A stretch of 64,000 nt of DNA. Origin: Lunularia cruciata. Lineage: Eukaryota; Streptophyta; Marchantiopsida; Lunulariales; Lunulariaceae. Position numbers and translations under genes: made by a program. The notes under the pieces are model-generated. The model did not search any database. It had not been told where the DNA came from and saw only the letters and a program-made list of their open reading frames with translations. Below, one piece after another: positions 34,884 to 45,049 of this stretch; positions within the stretch are counted from its first letter, which is position 1; every line of letters starts with the position of its first letter. Where the stretch lies: positions 49,767,034 to 49,831,033 of the forward strand of contig OX419762.1 of assembly GCA_948567375.1 (NCBI GenBank). Reading direction: 5' to 3'.

Positions 34884-35531
34884 GAGGAATTGGAGAGATT
34901 GTGTGAGGTGGATTGCAGATTTTGGGGATTAAGGTGATTTTGGGCAAAATCTCAAGTTTGAGATCTGGACTTGAGATTTCTACACATGATAGCTTGGGTT
35001 ATCTTTCAGTTAGCACACTTGAAATTATTGAGAGAGTTTCTATGCGCACTGGGCTAGAATTTTTGAAAGTTGATAGGGTAAAGTGCTCCCGCAACTGCAT
35101 GCTCTCTGGAAAATTGTACAGAGTCTGCCATTTCTTCAATTTTTAGTGAATTGTCCTGAAAATTTCCAAGAAAATTCAGTGCATTGTATCCTACCTGGTG
35201 CCACAAAAATTAGAGAGAGATCATTTTTGCGCAGTGCGTTATGAGTTTTTGAAGTGAGGGGGGTGGTTTTCAGACCAAATCTGAAATATGGGTGCTGAAT
35301 AGAAAGGTGTCTAGGCCAAATGGCTCGATGAAAAGATCTAAAATTTTGCAGGGGGGGACGCCCTAGAGTTGTGATCAAGTGTGGAAAATTTCAGAGGACT
35401 GTGACATATTCGTTGGGAGATTTGAGTGACATTGTGAGGAAGGGTCAATTCTGCAGAGTGGAGATCTCATGCATGAGAAGTTTGAGATCAACAAAAAGCA
35501 TGTTTGAGTGTTTAGATTCATCTTTGGGAAC

Positions 35532-36005
35532 ATGGAGGGTCATCAAGAGTGGAAATTGAGATTATGCAAGGTTCCCCAAGGGTTTGAGGTGATTGTAGGG
35601 GTGGATTTGAGGAAAAGAGAGTTTACAATAGAATTTGAAGAGAGTGTTGAGAGGATCCAAAAACCTACACCACTTGGAGGAAAGAGTGAGTCTAAGTGCT
35701 TTCTATGTGGAGAGAAGGGACATAAGGCAAGTTCATGTCCATTAACCTTTGAGAGCAAGAGATTGAGGGAAAGGAGAGGCTTACTTGACTTGGGTTTGCA
35801 TGTTGGACCTTCTTCACCAAGATTGGGAGGGAGAAGATCTAAGACCAAGGAGTTGTGTGAGGTTTGTGGAGTTGAAGGACTTCCAAAAGGACATGAGTGT
35901 AGTGGAGTAAAAGCACTTTTGGAAACTTTGGTGAAGGATCTTGGAGAGAGTCTTAGTACAACTACAGAAATACTACCACCTTCATCAGCTAGTTCTCAAG
36001 ATTAG
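35532..36005 (+). CDS. Zinc-knuckle ORF upstream of gag-pol in G0
   Basis: A 157-codon frame from the ATG at 35532 (MEGHQEWKLRL). An in-frame GTG at 35508 would add eight residues. Residues from about 57 form a CCHC knuckle, CFLCGEKGHKASSC (C-x2-C-x4-H-x4-C), the nucleic-acid-binding motif of retroviral nucleocapsids. A second Cys/His cluster follows, CEVCGVEGLPKGHEC. Gag-pol has its own knuckle, so this element encodes two separate knuckle proteins. The degraded copy G2 has the same frame (minus, 42544-42813) with the first knuckle slightly altered. The stop overlaps closely with the next ORF (TAGTGATGG). A splice from the leader could extend it upstream. The role is unknown; an RNA chaperone is an inference from the motif. 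Confidence 0.6.
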   Translation: MEGHQEWKLRLCKVPQGFEVIVGVDLRKREFTIEFEESVERIQKPTPLGGKSESKCFLCGEKGHKASSCPLTFESKRLRERRGLLDLGLHVGPSSPRLGGRRSKTKELCEVCGVEGLPKGHECSGVKALLETLVKDLGESLSTTTEILPPSSASSQD

Positions 36006-36007
36006 TG

Positions 36008-36172
36008 ATGGAGATAATCTTTCAACTTATGGATAAACTATCCATGAGAGTTAGATTAATATGCACTCTAGGATTTGATGTTGCTATAGAAATCTTGGAG
36101 CAACCTGAACCTTTTGTGTTCCCTAGAGTGGATTATTCTCAGATGGTGTTAGTCATGTATATACTCTATTAG
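36008..36172 (+). CDS. Small upstream ORF 2 of G0 (54 codons), paralogue of ORF 1
   Basis: The ATG lies two bases after the zinc-knuckle ORF stop, in another frame, as in stop-restart coupling. The product (MEIIFQLMDKLSMR, ending VLVMYILY) aligns with ORF 1 at 34713-34883 over its full length, with PFVFP matching PFVYP and both ending in YILY. It is followed by an almost pure purine leader to the gag-pol ATG. No known domain. Confidence 0.5.
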   Translation: MEIIFQLMDKLSMRVRLICTLGFDVAIEILEQPEPFVFPRVDYSQMVLVMYILY

Positions 36173-36176
36173 TAAT

Positions 36177-36240
36177 AGAGTGAGAGAAAAGAAAAGAGAA
36201 AAAAAAAATTAAGAGAAAAGAAAGATAGTGAGGGGTTAAG
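36177..36240 (+). promoter_or_regulatory. Purine-rich leader before the gag-pol ATG
   Basis: About 60 bases almost entirely A and G (GAGAGAAAAGAAAAGAG, then a long A run, AAGAGAAAAGAAAG) separate ORF 2 from the gag-pol start. Such unstructured purine tracts can support internal or re-initiation in plant RNAs. That role is inferred. Confidence 0.35.
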
Positions 36241-39200
36241 ATGGGGAAACTTCCGGTTTTCTTTGGCAAGGATGGAGAAGATGTGGAGGCCTTTGTGAGA
36301 GACTTCAAGAGAGCTTGCATAGGAAACAATGAGAGGAGGAAGAATGAGTGGGCCTCATTATTACCAGATTTCTTTGAGGATGCAGCACTTACATGGTATG
36401 AGTCAGAATACCAAAAGAGAGAGAGGAGAGAGGGGGAAGAGGAGTCTTGGGAGACTTTGACTTCAGCACTCATTGAGAACTTTCTTCCTGATGAGAGTTA
36501 TGAGAGATTGATGAGTGAGGTTACATTTCTCAAGCAAGGAGATGGAGAGAAAGTGAGGGTCTATGTGGAAAGAGTGGAAAAGTTGGAGTCCAGATTTCGC
36601 ATAGTGTTGAGGAAGGGTGGGGATGATGTGGAGACTACAATGATTGGCATAGGGGCCATGCTCACCAAGAATTTTGTGGGAGGATTGAGACCACAAATTA
36701 GAAGCAAGGTGAGATATGAGAAACCTTCTTCCAAGGTTGAAGCTATCAAGATCGCAATTCGTATGGAGGAGAGTTTGGAAGGGGATGAGAGTGATTTGGT
36801 GGTGAAGGAGGTTGTGCATCCTCCTCAAGGCTACAAGTATGGTGGAACTTCTGATACTTTGGTGACAAGGGTTGCACCACAAGTAGTAGTTGCTCCAATT
36901 CTTGCACCTCCACCAAAAGATCCACTCCAAACCATCACAGAACAACTTGCGGATCTCAAGATCAATGTGGTGCAACTATGGGAGAAGAGAGAGGTGGATC
37001 AGAATGTAGGGAGAGGACCTAGGAGTTATGGAAACTATCCATATAGAGGAGGCCAACCAGCCAACAATTTCAATGATAGAAATTGTTTTGGTTGTGGAGG
37101 AAGAGGCCATATCCAAAGGAATTGCCCAAATTCCACTTACCATGGAGGAAGGGGTTATGAGGGAGCCAATAGAGGGAAAGAGGGAGGTAGTGAAACCCAA
37201 GTGGCTCCTAATCCCAACAAAGGTAAGGGGATAGCATCCATAGATGTGGTTGAGAGCAAGTATGAGAAGGGAGAGTGCTCAAACTCCAAGGGTCTTAATT
37301 TGGAGCTTTTGGCACAAGAGAAGAAGAGAGCTCGTTTTGCAGAGGATGTTCACTCTTCTCAAGGATTTACTTCAAGCAAGGATACTCCTATGTCTACTAG
37401 GAGCACTCGCACCTCAACACCATCAACAACAAAGACTCCAAGGAAGAAGTTGGGGATGGAGGACTTCTTGATCTCAAAGCAACAATGGAACTACAATGTG
37501 TTGGAGGATGTTGGTAGTCACAAGGCTAACATCACAGTGGGCCAATTAATTGCTTTGAACCCTACCTTGAGAAAGGAGCTTAGAGGTGGTTTGAGTTCTA
37601 CAAGGAGCAAGAAGAAGAAGAAGGCAAAAGTTCCAATATCAATGGGGGTGGTGGATGCCAAGCCAGCACCATGGGAAGCTTGTGAATATGCCTCCAAGAT
37701 TGATGTGAGAGTGAATGGTCACAACATCAAGGATGCATTGGTTGATGGAGGATCAGCAGTGAATGCCATGTCAGAAAGGTTGATGAAGAAGTTGGGTATG
37801 ATACCCTCAAGAGCTTCAACATTTGTGGTGAGCATGGCAAACAAGCAACAAGTTCGACCAGTAGGAGTGATGGATAAGGTGGTAGTTTCAGTTATGGGAG
37901 TTCAAAATCTCATGACTTTCCAAGTCTTGAAGGATTCAAGCTATGACTTACTTCTTGGGAGGCCATGGTTGAGAGCAGCACGCACAACTGATCGATGGCA
38001 CAAAGGGTACTTAAGGATTGGGCCATCAAACCATAGAGTCACTGTTCCTATGACTAACACCACCAACACTTCACATTCAGATACCCCATCTTCTGATTAT
38101 TGGGAATCTGATTCTGAAGGAGGAGCTTCAGGTGTGGACACAAGCATGGAAGAGGAGACTTCCACGGAGGAGGATGAATCTGAATCTGATTCAGATGTGT
38201 ATCCCTTGTGTGCTATGGATTTTGCACCTAAGCCAGAGGTTTTGAAGGACCCAGATAAATCACCATTGACACTTGAGGAGGTAGAGAGAAGGTTATTTAC
38301 CCTCAAGTATGGCCCAAATGTTACCAAGGAGGAGAAGGTGAGATTTGAGGAGATTTTCCGCAAGTTCATCCATGTGTTTGCTTTTAGTTACAAGGATTTG
38401 AAGGAAGTCACCTTGGAGGAGCACAAGATAGAGGTGGAGTCACATGCAAGACCAATCCGCCAAAAGCAACGTCGCATTAGCCCACCAATATCTTTGGTTG
38501 TGAAGGAGGAGATTGATAAGCTCAAGGAGGCTGGATTTATCTTTGAGGTGGAGAATTCAGAATGGGTGTCTCCAATTGTCATTGTGAAGAAAAAGAATGG
38601 CAAGCTTCGGGTATGTGTGGATTACAAGAAGCTCAATGCTGTTACCAAGAAGGACTACTACCCATTGCCATTCATTGATGAGATCTTGGAGGAGGTTGCA
38701 GGTCATGAGAGGTACAGTTTTGGAGATGGTTATAGTGGATATAACCAAATCAAGATTGCACCAGAGCATCAACAACTCACCACATTCACCACACCTTGGG
38801 GAACTTACGCTTTCAAGGTCATGCCTTTTGGGCTTTGCAATGCTCCAGCCACATTCCAACGGTTCATGAACAAGGTATTTGAACCTTTCATTGGGAAATT
38901 TGTGAGAGATTTCATTGATGACTTTTGTGTCTATGGGAGCAAGGAGGAGCACTTTGAGCACCTAATCAAAGTCTTGCAACGCTTGGATGAGGCAAATGCA
39001 TCACTCAACCCAGAGAAGTGCATTTTTGGATGTGAAGAAGGTCTACTTTTGGGGCACATCATCTCCAAGGATGGAATAGCAGTTGATCCTGAGAAGGTGA
39101 GGAAAATCTCAGACCTTCCATTCCCTTCAAGCTTGACAAAGTTGCGCCAATTCTTGGGAATGGTTGGGTACTATAGGAGGTTCATCTTCTCATTTTCCAA

Positions 39201-41067
39201 CAAGGCTTATGCATTGACCATCTACATGAAGAAGGGTGTAGATTACATGGTGATTTTGGAAGACAAGGAGGCTCTCAAAGCTTTTGAGGAGCTCAAGCAA
39301 TCCCTTGTTGTAGCTCCAATTCTTGCTAAACCTGATTGGAGTAAGCCTTTCATCCTCTACACTGATGCTTCTAATGTAGCTATAGGATGCACTCTTAGTC
39401 AATTAGACCAAGATGGGCATGATCATCCAATAGCTTATGCTAGTAGGCAGATGGTTTCAGCAGAGAAGAACTACTCTGTCACAGAGAGAGAAGGGTTGGC
39501 AGTGATCTTTGGTCTCAAGAAGTTTAGACACTACTTGATTGGAGGGAAGGCCACAATTGTCACGGATCACAAGGCTTTGAAGTACATCTTCAACAAGCCT
39601 AATGTTGAAGGGAGACTAGCAAGGTGGATGATTCTCTTGTCTGAGTATGACTACACAATTGAGGATAGGCCAGGAAAGAAACATGCAAATGCTGATTTGT
39701 TATCTAGAGCCTATGATCATGATGGAGATGAGCCAGTAGATGATTCCTTCCCGGATGAGGAGCTCATGACAATCTCAGTCACTCAAGAGGTTCCAATGGA
39801 GTACAAGGAGATTGTGGATTTTGTGACAAGAGGTAACTATCCAGAAGGGATGCATGCTAGGGAGAGGAAGGCCCTTGCAGCAAGATCTAGACCTTACACA
39901 ATGGTGGAGGATATTCTTTTTCACCAAGGAGCAGATGGTCTACTTCGAAGAGCAGTGGGTAAGCAAGAGTCTATCCTACTCATAAAGGAGTTTCATGAAG
40001 GTTTAGTATGTGGAGGACACTTTGCAGGAAAGGTGACTGCTTTCAAGATTCTAGATGCAGGTTACCATTGGAGAGGGATTTTCAAGGATTGTCTTGATTA
40101 TTGCAAAACTTGTCATGTTTGTCAAGCTTTTGCTAGAAAGTCTACATCCACTCCACCACTTAGATCAATTCCATTGCTAGGACCCTTTGAGAAGTGGGGA
40201 ATTGATTTTGTAGGACCTCTCAATAGAACCCCAAGGAACAATCGGTACATTGTGGTAGTTACTGATTACCTTACCAAGTGGGTTGAGGCTAGACCATTGA
40301 GGGACAAGAATGAAGATGAAGTGGGTAGATTTCTTTATGAACGCATTATCACTAGGTTTGGATGCCCTTTGGAGTTGGTTTCTGATAGAGGAGGAGAGTT
40401 TACAGGAAGCATTACTACAGCCATGCTACGACATTTCTCTATCACACATAGAGTAACTACATCCTATAAGCCAAATTCCAATGGCTTGGCAGAGAGAACC
40501 AATCAGACCTTGTGCATGATGTTGGCCAAAGATGCAGAAATGGAGGGGGCTAAACATCATTGGGACAAGAGGATTCATGCAGTTTTGTGGGAGTATAGGA
40601 CAACCATGAAGACTTCCACTGGATATTCTCCATTCCAATTGGTGTATGGTATTGAGTCTACCTTACCTATTCACTTTGATCTTCCTACCTTCCAAAGCAT
40701 TCATAGGAGATTGAAGAAAGCACAAGGAAGTGATGCAGAGAAGTCAAGGAAGGATCAACTCATGGAGTTGGAAGAGGCAAGAGCAGTTGCTATGGTTCGA
40801 GTGGAGCAAGCCCAAAGGAAACAAAAGGAGAGCTATGACAAGAGGCAAGGCAAGAAGAAGGTGGAGCCTTTCAAAGAAGGTGATTGGGTAATGTTGTTTG
40901 ATTCCATTCGATTCAAGAGAGTGCAAAAGAAGTTTTTGCCTAAGTACTTTGGACCTTTCATAGTAGAGAAGGTGTGGGGAAATTACACTTATGATCTCAA
41001 GGAGTTGGGAGGAAGACACTTTGATAGGATTAACCATGATAAGTTGAAGATGTACCATAGAAGGTAG
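36241..41067 (+). CDS. gag-pol: Gag-pol polyprotein of G0 (Ty3/gypsy)
   Basis: A single 1,608-codon frame with no stop or frameshift. Order: Gag capsid-like region (about 1-230, ALTWYESEYQ near 50), CCHC knuckle CFGCGGRGHIQRNC (282-295), pepsin-like protease (ALVDGGSAVNAM, catalytic Asp 502), reverse transcriptase (VDYKKLNAV from 793; FGDGYSGYNQI with Asp 829; FIDDF 891-895 with Asp 893/894), RNase H (Asp 1042, Glu 1084, Asp 1109), integrase zinc-binding (His 1252, His 1260, Cys 1288/1291) and core (Asp 1322, Asp 1382, Glu 1418, a D-D-35-E spacing), then a GPF-type C-terminal module ending DKLKMYHRR. The protease has DGG rather than DSG/DTG and RT has FIDD rather than YxDD; both occur in plant lineages. 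All key residues are present, so the protein looks functional. Confidence 0.97.
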   Translation: MGKLPVFFGKDGEDVEAFVRDFKRACIGNNERRKNEWASLLPDFFEDAALTWYESEYQKRERREGEEESWETLTSALIENFLPDESYERLMSEVTFLKQGDGEKVRVYVERVEKLESRFRIVLRKGGDDVETTMIGIGAMLTKNFVGGLRPQIRSKVRYEKPSSKVEAIKIAIRMEESLEGDESDLVVKEVVHPPQGYKYGGTSDTLVTRVAPQVVVAPILAPPPKDPLQTITEQLADLKINVVQLWEKREVDQNVGRGPRSYGNYPYRGGQPANNFNDRNCFGCGGRGHIQRNCPNSTYHGGRGYEGANRGKEGGSETQVAPNPNKGKGIASIDVVESKYEKGECSNSKGLNLELLAQEKKRARFAEDVHSSQGFTSSKDTPMSTRSTRTSTPSTTKTPRKKLGMEDFLISKQQWNYNVLEDVGSHKANITVGQLIALNPTLRKELRGGLSSTRSKKKKKAKVPISMGVVDAKPAPWEACEYASKIDVRVNGHNIKDALVDGGSAVNAMSERLMKKLGMIPSRASTFVVSMANKQQVRPVGVMDKVVVSVMGVQNLMTFQVLKDSSYDLLLGRPWLRAARTTDRWHKGYLRIGPSNHRVTVPMTNTTNTSHSDTPSSDYWESDSEGGASGVDTSMEEETSTEEDESESDSDVYPLCAMDFAPKPEVLKDPDKSPLTLEEVERRLFTLKYGPNVTKEEKVRFEEIFRKFIHVFAFSYKDLKEVTLEEHKIEVESHARPIRQKQRRISPPISLVVKEEIDKLKEAGFIFEVENSEWVSPIVIVKKKNGKLRVCVDYKKLNAVTKKDYYPLPFIDEILEEVAGHERYSFGDGYSGYNQIKIAPEHQQLTTFTTPWGTYAFKVMPFGLCNAPATFQRFMNKVFEPFIGKFVRDFIDDFCVYGSKEEHFEHLIKVLQRLDEANASLNPEKCIFGCEEGLLLGHIISKDGIAVDPEKVRKISDLPFPSSLTKLRQFLGMVGYYRRFIFSFSNKAYALTIYMKKGVDYMVILEDKEALKAFEELKQSLVVAPILAKPDWSKPFILYTDASNVAIGCTLSQLDQDGHDHPIAYASRQMVSAEKNYSVTEREGLAVIFGLKKFRHYLIGGKATIVTDHKALKYIFNKPNVEGRLARWMILLSEYDYTIEDRPGKKHANADLLSRAYDHDGDEPVDDSFPDEELMTISVTQEVPMEYKEIVDFVTRGNYPEGMHARERKALAARSRPYTMVEDILFHQGADGLLRRAVGKQESILLIKEFHEGLVCGGHFAGKVTAFKILDAGYHWRGIFKDCLDYCKTCHVCQAFARKSTSTPPLRSIPLLGPFEKWGIDFVGPLNRTPRNNRYIVVVTDYLTKWVEARPLRDKNEDEVGRFLYERIITRFGCPLELVSDRGGEFTGSITTAMLRHFSITHRVTTSYKPNSNGLAERTNQTLCMMLAKDAEMEGAKHHWDKRIHAVLWEYRTTMKTSTGYSPFQLVYGIESTLPIHFDLPTFQSIHRRLKKAQGSDAEKSRKDQLMELEEARAVAMVRVEQAQRKQKESYDKRQGKKKVEPFKEGDWVMLFDSIRFKRVQKKFLPKYFGPFIVEKVWGNYTYDLKELGGRHFDRINHDKLKMYHRR

Positions 41068-41100
41068 AGAGACCTTCACTTTGAGGACAAAGTGAAAACT

Positions 41101-41115
41101 TAGTCCGGGGGTAAA
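41101..41115 (+). promoter_or_regulatory. Polypurine tract of G0
   Basis: TAGTCCGGGGGTAAA lies immediately before the 3' LTR. The same tract precedes the G1 LTR at 6528-6542. It primes plus-strand DNA synthesis in LTR retrotransposons. Confidence 0.75.
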
Positions 41116-41794
41116 TGTAACACCCATTTGTGCATGTGTGTGGTATTGTGATATTTAGCTTAGTATTACAAGTACTTAAGAGATATTATTTATATAGAGA
41201 TAAAGGATGGTTCTATATTAGTCATGGTTAGCTAAAGTTAGTCATAGCTAAGATAGATGGGACCTTACTTTAGAGGAAGTAGAAAAGATGAGCACCACTA
41301 TTTTGGATTTTAGTGTGTTGACTTGGTATTATTCCTAGGTGTTTGGCTTTGGGGAAAGAGTTGAGAACTCTTGGGCCCGCAAGCCTTTTTGTTTTGGATT
41401 CTTCTTTAGTCCAAGGATAGCCCATGTGAAGGAATCCTTGCTTTAGTGGTTGGGTCAAGATAAGGGGAATATGCCCATGTGAATGGATATTCCTTTCTAC
41501 TTTTTGACTTTACTTGACTTTTAGTCTAGTAACTTGAGTTACTACGGTAATTAGTAACTTTGGTACGTAACTATTTCACAAGTATATAAACAAGGAGTGA
41601 GGAGGTACTCATCATCCTTTCATTTGCAACTATCTCTCTTTCATTGAGTTCTCTAGTGAGCAATGTCTTGAGTCTTGGAGTGTTAGCCTTGGAGGAGTAT
41701 GATGGAGTTGGGGTTCCTTGCCTTCTTAGTCCATGGTGCGCTACCATAATAGCCATCAGAGGTTCATCCTGAGTGAGAGACAGGCCGGCTCACA
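41116..41794 (+). repeat. 3' LTR of G0
   Basis: 679 bp, TGTAACACCC to GGCCGGCTCACA, followed by GCAC. One difference from the 5' LTR by eye. Confidence 0.95.
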
Positions 41795-41798
41795 GCAC

Positions 41799-42552
41799 AT
41801 ACTCCATAAGAACTTAGATAACGTTAGTGACTTTGATCAGAAAAGAAGAGGCATGATAATGAAAATCAAAGGTGAAAACCATTGGACATGGCAGACAAAG
41901 TGCTCGTAAAGTGTCCCCTGCATGATAAACACACATGCACCTTGGTGCATTGGTCTTGCCAACAAACGTTGATTGAAATGTGTTTGAGAAGACACAAGCG
42001 TTCCCAAATCAGTAGGTGCTTGGTTGAATACAAGCCAAGACCGTCACTACACCCACATTCGAACAATCCCCATTATCACCAGATCATCTCTCAATCAATC
42101 CACAAAGAACAGTTCAGTAGTTGCACTGCTTGGGCTCGGATACCACCCACGGACAACATCATAGGGAAACCCATCCAGCTTTATGAATACAGTAAAATTT
42201 TTGAAATTATATCAAGTAGTTGTGAACTGTTCTATCCGTGAGTGGGATTTACTCAAAGAGGTCAAGCCGGTTATTTTCTCTCATCCACGTAATGCTCTGC
42301 ACAACTGCCCAGATCTCTGCAAATTGCACAGAACAATTGCTTATGATTTGAGCAAGCAAGGAGTCCCAAGAGGTGAATTTTGGTCTGGCTCACCATCCGC
42401 ATATACGCAGGTAGTCCATGACCAAACCAACTTACCAAGTTCCACCTTGGCTCTAATGGGCATTGTCTCCTGCTCAAACCTCAATCTCCACATGGAATTC
42501 CACAAAAGTTGATGAACTGTGAATTATCCATGGAAGGGAATCCTCATAAGTA
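41799..42552. other. Unclassified sequence between G0 and G2
   Basis: This is the right flank of the G0 insertion, so it should continue the decayed copia-like sequence at 33.3-33.99 kb. The longest frame is 119 codons (41882-42241 plus) without a recognisable motif. Homology to gypsy G starts at 42553. Confidence 0.4.
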
Positions 42553-44273
42553 CTCACATAACCTCTTGGTCTTAGATCTTCTCCCTCCCAATCTTGGTGA
42601 AGAAGGTCCTACATGCAAACCCAAGTCAAGTAAGCCTCTCCTTTCTCTCAATCTCTTGCTCTCAAAAGTTAATGAACATAAACTTGCTTTATGTCCCTTC
42701 TCTCCATATAAAAAGCACTTAGACCCACTCTTTTCTCCAAGTGGTGTAGGTTTTTGGATCCTCTCAACACTCTCTTCAAATTCTATTCTAAACTCTCTTA
42801 TCCTCAAATCCACCCCTACAATCCACCCCTACACTACAATTTCCATTCTTGGTGACCCTCCATGTTCCCAAGATGAGTCTAAACACTCAAACATGCTTTT
42901 TGTTGCTCTCACCCTCCTCATGCATGAAATCTAACGTTTGCAGAATAGACCCTTCCTCACAATGTCAGTCAAATCTTACAACTAGTATGTCATAGTCCTC
43001 TGAAGTTTTGTACATTTGATCACAACTCTAGGGTGTCACTCTTTGTAAAATTTTAGATCTTTTAATTTAGCCATTTGGACTAGGAATCTTTCTATTTAGC
43101 ATACATATTTCAGATTTGGTTTGAAAACCACCCCCCTCACTTTAAAAACTTATAACTCTTTGCACAAGAATGATCTTTGTCTAATTTTTATGTCAACAAG
43201 TAAGATATAATATAATAAATTTTCTTGAAAAGTTTCACTATAATCCACTAAAAATTGAAGAAATGATAGACTTTGTATAATTTTCCAAAGAGCATACAAT
43301 TTAGGGAGTAGTTTACCCTATCAACTTTCAAAAATTCTAGCCCAGTACGCATAGTAGCTATCACAATAATTTCAACTGTTCTAACTGAAAGATAACCCAA
43401 GCTATCATGTGTAGAAATTTCAAGTCCAGATCTTAAACTTGAGATTTTACCCAAAAATCACCTTAATCTCCAAAATTTGCAATCCACCTCACACAATCTC
43501 TCCAAATCCTCTCAAGTGTACAAAATCACCTCAAAGACATAATAATGAACTATAGGGTATAAAAATGGGTCCAAATTCTCTAACATAAGTTCAGCCCTCT
43601 CCTCCACTAAAGTTCTCTCCAAGTGAGCTCTCATAGCCTCCTTCTGTCTAATATAAAATTCTATGCGGAACATTATCTTGCCATCTAGAGAGGTCTTGAC
43701 AATGGAACCAAAAATGTGAGCCGGCTTGTCTCTCACTCAGGAAGAACTTCTAATGGTTATTATGGTAGTGCACCATGGACTAAGAAGGCAAGGAACCCCA
43801 ACTCCATCATACTCCTCCGAGGCTAACACTCCAAGACTCAAGACATTGCTCACTAGAGAACTCAATGAAAGAGAGATAGTTGCAAATGAAAGGATGATGA
43901 GTACTTCCTCACCCCTTGTTTATATACTTATGAAATAGTTACGCACCAAAGTTACTAATTACTAGAGTAACTCAAGTTACTAGGCTAAAAGTCAAGTAAA
44001 GTCAAAAAGTATAAGGGAATATCCATCCACATGGGCATATTCCACTGAGCATATGATCTTATCTTGACCCAAACACTAAGTCAAAAATTCCTTCACATGC
44101 ACTATCCTTGGACTAAAGAAGAATCCAAAACAAAAAGCTTGCGGGCCCAAGAGTTTTAAACTCTTTCCTCAAAGCCAAACACCTAGGAATAATACCAAGT
44201 CAACACATTAGAATCCAAAATAGTGGTGCTCATCTTTTCCACTTCTTTTAAAGTAAGTTCTCCTCTATCTTTG
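42553..44273 (-). mobile_element. Ty3/gypsy family G, partial copy G2 (LTR, leader, small ORFs)
   Basis: Read on the minus strand it follows G0 from the LTR through PBS, ORF 1 and leader to the zinc-knuckle ORF, where homology ends at about 42553. Gag-pol is absent. The LTR is cut at 44273, where X copy C is inserted. The PBS is mutated (TGGTTCCATTGTCAAG). The zinc-knuckle frame keeps most residues, but one Cys of the first knuckle is Tyr and another position is Leu. The region matching 35565-35600 of G0 is shortened. Confidence 0.85.
43715..44273 (-). repeat. Truncated 5' LTR of G2
   Basis: It matches the G0 LTR from its CA end (43715) back to about 120 bp short of the TG start, where X copy C begins (TGTGACAACCC at 44274). 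Confidence 0.8.
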
Positions 44274-45049
44274 TGTGACAACCCAACAAATATCACTTTT
44301 GCGGTAATCAGGTAAGTAAAGCTTGTTTGAGTAAAGATATTGGTCAAATACAAAGCAAAGTAACAATCTCATTTCTTCTTGGTTGCGTCTTTAATCTCTC
44401 AAGTAGAAACTTCACCCAAAAGAGAGTAACAAACATTGACTTGCAATCTAGTCACAACAATTTGTCACCCATAATCACAACTTCATCAAATCTTTCCAAA
44501 CAATCTTGATTGTGATGATTCAGATTCTCCCAAAAATGGCATTTCACTACAAAACAACTTCACCTCAGAATTGTGTTCCATCCTTCCACTAAAGGCACAA
44601 CTTCCTTGATCAAAATTGCTTCACATCAACACTGCACCGCACTCACAAATGCAAAATACTACCAATCCTACAATTCTTCTCAAATCTGTCAAAGTATTGC
44701 TCCGATTGCACTTCACTCAAGATCAAACACACAGAATGAAGATCAAGGCTGCGGAATCTAACATCTAACATGCACACTGACTTGCACTTCACAATTCTCC
44801 ACACACTCACAAACACACACACATCATTGATACTCAAAATCAAGCTCAAGCAACGAGCACTAAAATCAACATTTTGTTTTATCTATTCTTAGAAATAAGA
44901 AATACTAAACAACATATGACTGTGAATGCCCCCTTTAAATAGTAAAGCAATCATCAATTACTAACAACTATACTGTTCTACAACAACTCTTCCTACCTAT
45001 AGATCCAAAATGACAATGCACCTCTTCATATCTACCTCTTCAAATCTCA

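Larger units (their letters stand above)
33993..41794 (+). mobile_element. Complete young Ty3/gypsy retrotransposon G0
   Basis: A 7,802-bp element with two 679-bp LTRs, a PBS four bases after the 5' LTR, three small ORFs, an unbroken gag-pol frame, a PPT and a short target duplication. By eye the LTRs differ at one position (T versus A in AGCATTG/AGCAATG). Since LTRs are identical at insertion, this implies a very recent integration. No chromodomain follows integrase. The tRNA-Asp-like PBS and FGDGYSGYNQI RT motif suggest the non-chromovirus (Athila/Tat-like) side of plant gypsy, tentatively. Related degraded copies are G1 (4565-7229) and G2 (42553-44273). It is the best candidate here for an element still able to move. 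Confidence 0.95.
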
